Origin: Mesaphorura yosii
Lineage: Eukaryota; Arthropoda; Collembola; Poduromorpha; Tullbergiidae
Direction: 5' to 3'
DNA length: 64,000 bases
NCBI GenBank assembly: GCA_009869945.1
Contig: WIXG01000242.1
Span: forward strand, 56,803-120,802
Part shown: positions 58,825-64,000 of the stretch, one piece after another
How positions within the stretch are numbered: the first letter of the stretch is position 1
How the letters are laid out: each line of letters begins with the position of its first letter
The notes under the pieces: generated by a model
Told to the model about the DNA's origin: nothing
Databases searched by the model: none
What the model saw: the letters and a program-made list of their open reading frames with translations, nothing else
Made by a program: the position numbers and the translations under genes

Positions 58825-60998
58825 TTTAAAACTTAAACATTTTGGCCTTAATTTCTAGTTACTGGTTAATAATTATTATTGTATGAAACCTTCCAAAGGT
58901 CGATCTCGTGTGAAAATAAGAACAAAATAATTTAACCTTCACTAAATCAAGAGTCGGGTCACAATCACAAAAAAGAAGCAACCTTAGCTCTGCAAACTCT
59001 GCATCACGGCAAAGGTGAGTTGAGAATTCAGTTAAACACAATAATTAACAACATAGGCGCGGCATTCGCTCAGTTAGACCTAACCCTGCGCCTCTTTTCG
59101 CCGAGAGCGGATAAGCGACAAAAGAAAGCTTTAATTTTGAAATTAACCTGCACTGGGACTTATCCATACCTGCTCCGTTTATCATTATGCGCCTGCGAAT
59201 ATGAGTCCCATTCATATTTGATAGAAGACCAAGACAAATTGAAGTTGGAAGAAAGTTGCTCAGTTTGTTGAAGCGAATCCCGTAAGCAACCAAGCTCCCG
59301 TGCTCGACTTTTGTTAAAAGTTAATTTCAACACGCGTTAGCAATTAAACGGTTGCATAATACATTGCGCCCGTCGCCGTCACTGGCGGCGCCGGGATAGA
59401 TGTCCTTTGTTTAAGGCAGTCTTGCTGACAGGAAGAATGGCTATGGTTGCCCTGAACCTCAGTGGATAAGTCCAGCCATGCATGTTAACTTGCTCATTAA
59501 TGCCCAAAGATGATTTTACAATCAGTAACACATGCATTGTTTAGAATGTTTGCAGACCCGGTAATATGACAAGTTCAGAATTACTGCACTTGCCTCTAAA
59601 GTTGCAGAAAGAAGGACGTGAGGGTCGTACACGTGCAGCAGTATTGATTACTTGCAGCAGTATTCAAAGTTACTGATGAATTTAAAGTGTTTTTGTTTCG
59701 AATTTCCAATAATTACTTTTCTGCAAATGTCAACTGAATAACCCCACTTGACTTGCAACCCGTGTACCCGTGCCTGCGCTGCCAAAACGTGTAGCTCCAA
59801 AGCACGAGCATATCAATGTTGGTGTTTACTTTGCTAATGCCGTCCGGGCGTTGAACGAGACGGCAAACGAAAACCAAAAGGAACTATAATTTTAATGCCA
59901 TTTTGAATGTATGGAATTTCCAGGTAGAGGACGACGATGTGACGTAATGTGACGCAGCATTAACATGAGGAGTGTGCCACCGAACTCGTGAGGTCAAACC
60001 AAAGACGCAAGAATACGTGGAAAGCAAGTCTCGCGTTGTGTTTATTAATGAAGGAAGGCAGGGCAAAACATAAAATCGTCGTCAAATACGAAAACGATTG
60101 AATTTTTATTGAACACGAAATTTTTTATTTGAAATGTGAATGACCACGTAATTGTTCAGCAATTTGACAAAGATTATGACTGATATTTGCGTACAAGCTC
60201 TAATTTTCTTTTTCCCCGTTTGTTTTATTTTAGAATTCGTACACTCGAGCAGAAAATGCCAGTTTGGACTGGAATGTGACGTCGACAAAAATTCTTCAGT
60301 TTTGAATAGCATTTCATCGAAACGTCACAAGTTGCATTAAAGTTAAAGTGCTTGTGATTGTGCTGAGCAATTTCTAATGAATTTATTATAGGAAACTGAA
60401 ATCAATACGATCCTAAAGATACATTTCCAATGTAATGAACTCACTCCATAAAAATACGTATAACATTAAGACACGTGGACTATGATTAAATTGAATTTAC
60501 TCAACCTTAAAATAAGAGCAATTAAAACAACACTAGTAATTTCCGATGCTAAGTCGCTCGATATTGGATTTTTGGTCTGCTACAATATAACTTGTTCAGA
60601 AAGTTGCTATTGATAGCATCTATCACAGACACATATTGACGCACTTTGATATTTGTATCATATTATCATTACAGTGTGCTTGTGCAGCGGTTTATCAAAA
60701 TGTGCCACCCTGTCTAACTTTACCCACATTGGCTGGATTTACACTGTAATTATAATCTAACCTAGACTATACTATTGCTAAATAAACTGAAAGCGATTAA
60801 AAGAAATTAAAACATTGAGCTCAGCTCAAATCTAATTTTAACAGTAAAATATAAAAAATGCCAATGACTAAAATCGAACTATGAACTCTTAAACAACATC
60901 AACCATTGACCATTGAAAACCTAATTTAAAGTTCAAACTTAACCTTAACTTCAATCTGTGTCACACCCGTTGGAGACTCTTCCGACTGGTTTTGGATT
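58825..60998. other. intergenic
   Basis: About 2.2 kb between the SBDS stop and the scramblase stop on the opposite strand. AT-rich, with one GC-richer patch (CGTCACTGGCGGCGCCGGG near 59378). No gene recognised. Confidence 0.4.
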
Positions 60999-62531
60999 TC
61001 AGCTGTGTTCGAAGAACTGAATGTCCTGTGAACCGAAAAAAGTTGTAATCGAAAGTTTTGGAACAATGCATGGAGCATGGATGTTTATGGAAGTCGTGAT
61101 TTGTTGTACTTACGAGCATCAACATCATCGCCATCAGAAGCGCCTTGGTTTTGACATCCATTGTCGCAGGGAACTTCACTCCGGGCGTGTCTACTGTCGA
61201 GAAGTAGTCTCGAGTCAGGCTGCCCCAGTACTTGCTTATTTTTCCTATTCGATTTTCATGCGTCGTAAAAACATCCGGTGGAAAAATATGATAATCGTTT
61301 GAGCCGGAAATACTTCCAACCAGGCTGAGACTTGGTCCAATCAATCCCAACGCCGAACTCGGGTTTGTGACTGACGACTGACGACTCGTGCTTTTGCTGT
61401 CGGGTATTTTTAGCTTAAGAAGGAGTCGATCGTATGCATCGTAGATTTGGTACGATTGTCGTAGTGGGATTCCAAGTATCGTTTTTTTCGTGGATGTGGT
61501 CGTTGACCCATCAGCATTGCTGATGGTGTTGGGTTGTTGCATTATTTTGCCTACGAGCTGGCCATGATAACGAACGGAGACTTTCTGTGCACACGCAAAT
61601 AAAGTGTCGATCAATTTATGAAATGGAGTTCAGCAACTTTAAGCAAATTGCGTCGCACTCAGGCGTGTCACGTGTCACGCATGCTTAACAGTTTATGTCG
61701 ATCGTAGCTCGAAAGAATGAGCAAGAAAGAAGGCGCGCTCGATCATTAGCCAAATTGCATATGCAGAATGGACAGTTTGGGAATGTAGGCGTGCTCACAG
61801 TGCGGTGCAGTGTTGTGTAGTTGTATTGTTATGGTTGGACATTGGACTTACTGGAGAATCATGGTGTTGCCCCATCACGTTGATGCCAGAAGGACACGCT
61901 TTAATTTCGAATACTTCCTTCCCATCCTCGCCATTCACAACAAACGTCAGAGATTGATGGGGAAATTGGTTGCGTGGACTCGTGCCGGTCAACAATTTCA
62001 TCATGCCAATTCCATCATACGTCGTTTCGAGAATGCGATAGATCGGCTGTCCCTTCGCGTTGCGTATGATGTAGTTATTTTTTAGGTTGAATATGACTGT
62101 GATCCGGAGAAGAATGCAAATGTGATTGATAAGGGCACAGTTTGGCAGACGCAAGTCGCTGAGGCAGCGAATTTAGTATTTTGTGTGGCTCTTACCATCG
62201 TTCTCGTGCTTTTTCAGGAAAATGTGTTCAATATTCTGGAGTGGCTCGAGTCCAATTGGACATTGTCCTGATTTTGGGTACAGATTGGGCGCTCGTGTGT
62301 GAGCGGACCCAATTCGAGAGTCGAATTCATCGAAGGAGGATCTGATTCCAGGAATGGCACATCTTGAAGCTGGATCAGACAGTTTATAGCTTAATTTGGT
62401 TTAGAGTTTAATTTTACGTTACATTATGTAACCAGAATTAGAATCGTCCTAACACTCATCACTACACCGGCTTAAATGCAAATTATTCAAAAGAGCACGA
62501 ACTTACCATATCTGTCCGGTTTTCGTAGCAT
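60999..62531 (-). CDS. phospholipid scramblase family protein
   Basis: Five exons: 62507-62531, 62196-62369, 61852-62096, 61114-61584, 60999-61025, all in phase, 313 aa, normal for PLSCR. After a variable head comes the family start CPIGLEPLQNIEHIFLKK. Next come YIIRNAKGQPIYRILE, the second half with SVRYHGQLVGKIMQQP and YQIYDAYDRLLLKLKIP, then GKISKYWGSLTRDYFSTVDTPGVKFP. The C-terminal membrane helix is ALLMAMMLML ending in the tail DIQFFEHS. Members move phospholipids between bilayer leaflets or bind DNA or signalling proteins. The cysteine palmitoylation cluster typical of vertebrate PLSCR1 is not seen; only single cysteines precede the helix region. The first exon is short and rests on splice phase. 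Confidence 0.85.
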
Positions 62532-64000
62532 CTTGAGAAAGGTATAAGTAAGACGCGAATGAATTCACAAATCGTTGGCGTTGGCAGCTTGGCTTATCAG
62601 AGTCACGAGCAATGACTCATGGTGTGTGCATAAACACAAAGCATTGGAATCTGTGAAGTCAAATAAAAAAAGGTAGACAAAGTTTAGCAGAATTTAACGT
62701 TACGGAAGTTGAATTCTCAATTTTTCGGGCGCTCACGACACGAGCTAGTGACCAGCGACACCGCACTTCATGACTGATGGTTTGAGGTGGAGTGGCTCTC
62801 TAGAAAAGACTGACTTGCGTTGGAATAGACGACACGTATGATAATGGCACGACAAAGACACAAGCCAGTCACGTCACGTTCATGTATTGTACGGGTACCA
62901 CTAACTAACCGAACCGCCTGTCTATTCGACGTGGGTTTGTTGTGTTCTAGTTAACATAATTTATTATTCATTGAAGTTCCTTTCTTCCTTTCCTTCACGA
63001 ACTCCCAGGAGTACCGTCTCTCCTTTGTATTGCGCCTCTAACTTCTAACTTGGGTTAGCTTGTAGTCAGCCTGCCTAGAGTTCTTGGACATGTCAAACAT
63101 GCTGAATGCTCAACCGAATGACTCTGACTAAAAGCCCACTGGGCATTGGAGTAGCCGGGTGGTGTGACTCCATGAGTATGAGTACGAGCACGAATACAAA
63201 CATTGCCGTCCCAATTTCGACTCGAACGTCGTAAAGAAATCCAATAATTATACTGCGGCCAAATGAATTATGTCGACTGTCAATTGTTCATGCCTTTTGT
63301 CGTGTCCACAGAAATGTATGCATTACGTCTAAAAGCATTTTGTTTGCTTAATGTAATGTAATAGCTGTCCAGCTTTCCTGCCCTGACGGCCTGTCCATCG
63401 TGCGCTGTACTTTCATGTTGTTGCTACAACTGTCATTGCTGTACATTGAGGCTTAAGCTTATGCTTGGTGCCCAAACCAGGCCAGATACACGAATAATCA
63501 CAATGGAGAAAGCTGAAAGCATGAAATGAAAGCAATTATGATTCATTGCCAATCGCACTTGACTCGACGCGCCAGTACAATGCATATCCAAAACAAAGCA
63601 TCGACTTGAATGCGACTGATATCGCACTTATTTTGTCAGATTTGAGCTGGGACAAGCGACCAGACGTGAAAGAAATGTCCCCAGTCCAGCTCGTACACAC
63701 TCTTTCAGTTAGTACAACGTTCTTTGAATACTCTGAATCCGATAAGTCTCAGGTAAGTTTTTAAAGGCAAGCTCTAGCTTTATCACTCAAGTAAATTGGC
63801 ATGAAATCGAAAATCATGGTTGTCATTGTCGTAAAAGTCGTAAGCCGTGATGATTAGAATAATGCAAACTTTTCGGTCTAACATGGAAAGCCCGCCAGCT
63901 GAGTACTGAAGTAGGACTCGAAACTTATAACGAGTGATAGGGCATCCTGACAAATAATCGTGTGCCAAATCGTAGATCTGGGAAATGAAGTGCCGAATTT
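62532..64000. other. right-end non-coding sequence
   Basis: Scramblase upstream region and further AT-rich DNA. A plus-strand frame at 63525-63752 ends at a good GTAAGT donor (CAG|GTAAGT at 63752/63753) but has no clear acceptor or start and no known motif. It could be an internal exon of a gene continuing to the right, or chance. Confidence 0.35.

Noticed and set aside
63525-63752. Possible exon at the right end
   Set aside because: Good donor but no acceptor, start or motif; reported only in the description of the right end.

Overview
The window is nuclear DNA from an arthropod. Most genes carry short introns of about 45-90 bp with GT-AG borders. The gene set is that of a metazoan, and one ORF looks like an arthropod gustatory-type chemoreceptor. 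A springtail (Collembola) is my leading guess and a mite is possible, because microbial-type terpene synthases have been reported in a few non-insect arthropods. The lineage call is inference. All exon models below were built by eye from splice signals and reading phase, without transcript data.

Left end (0.5-8.3 kb): a terpene locus. Three tandem farnesyl-diphosphate-synthase-like genes (here IDS1, IDS2, IDS3) lie on the minus strand and share an exon plan. An intronless microbial-type terpene synthase (TPS) lies on the plus strand between IDS1 and IDS2. IDS1 and IDS2 keep both Asp-rich motifs but have small residues at the chain-length gate. IDS3 has lost residues in both motifs yet keeps an open frame, splice sites and a TATA-like box. 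The likely logic is that IDS1/IDS2 supply prenyl diphosphate, TPS cyclises it, and IDS3 is a neofunctionalised copy. A chemoreceptor-like gene follows (8.5-9.8 kb).

10.9-14.6 kb holds a 13-exon RhoGAP of the ARHGAP18/conundrum family. 14.6-24.9 kb is a gene-free stretch. 24.9-36.8 kb is gene-dense: an SDR16C-type dehydrogenase, an acidic single-pass membrane protein, METTL26, WDR18, a cysteine-rich EB-module surface protein and a MEST-like alpha/beta hydrolase. 38.0-42.8 kb is a fatty-acid transport protein (FATP/SLC27A) with two interchangeable exon cassettes of exactly 202 nt each, apparently mutually exclusive. 42.8-54.6 kb is a second gene-free stretch. 54.7-62.5 kb carries an XRCC2-like RAD51 paralogue, triosephosphate isomerase head-to-head with SBDS, and a phospholipid scramblase. 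The last 1.5 kb and the first 200 bases hold no complete gene; the first 200 bases contain the 3' end of an unidentified plus-strand gene.
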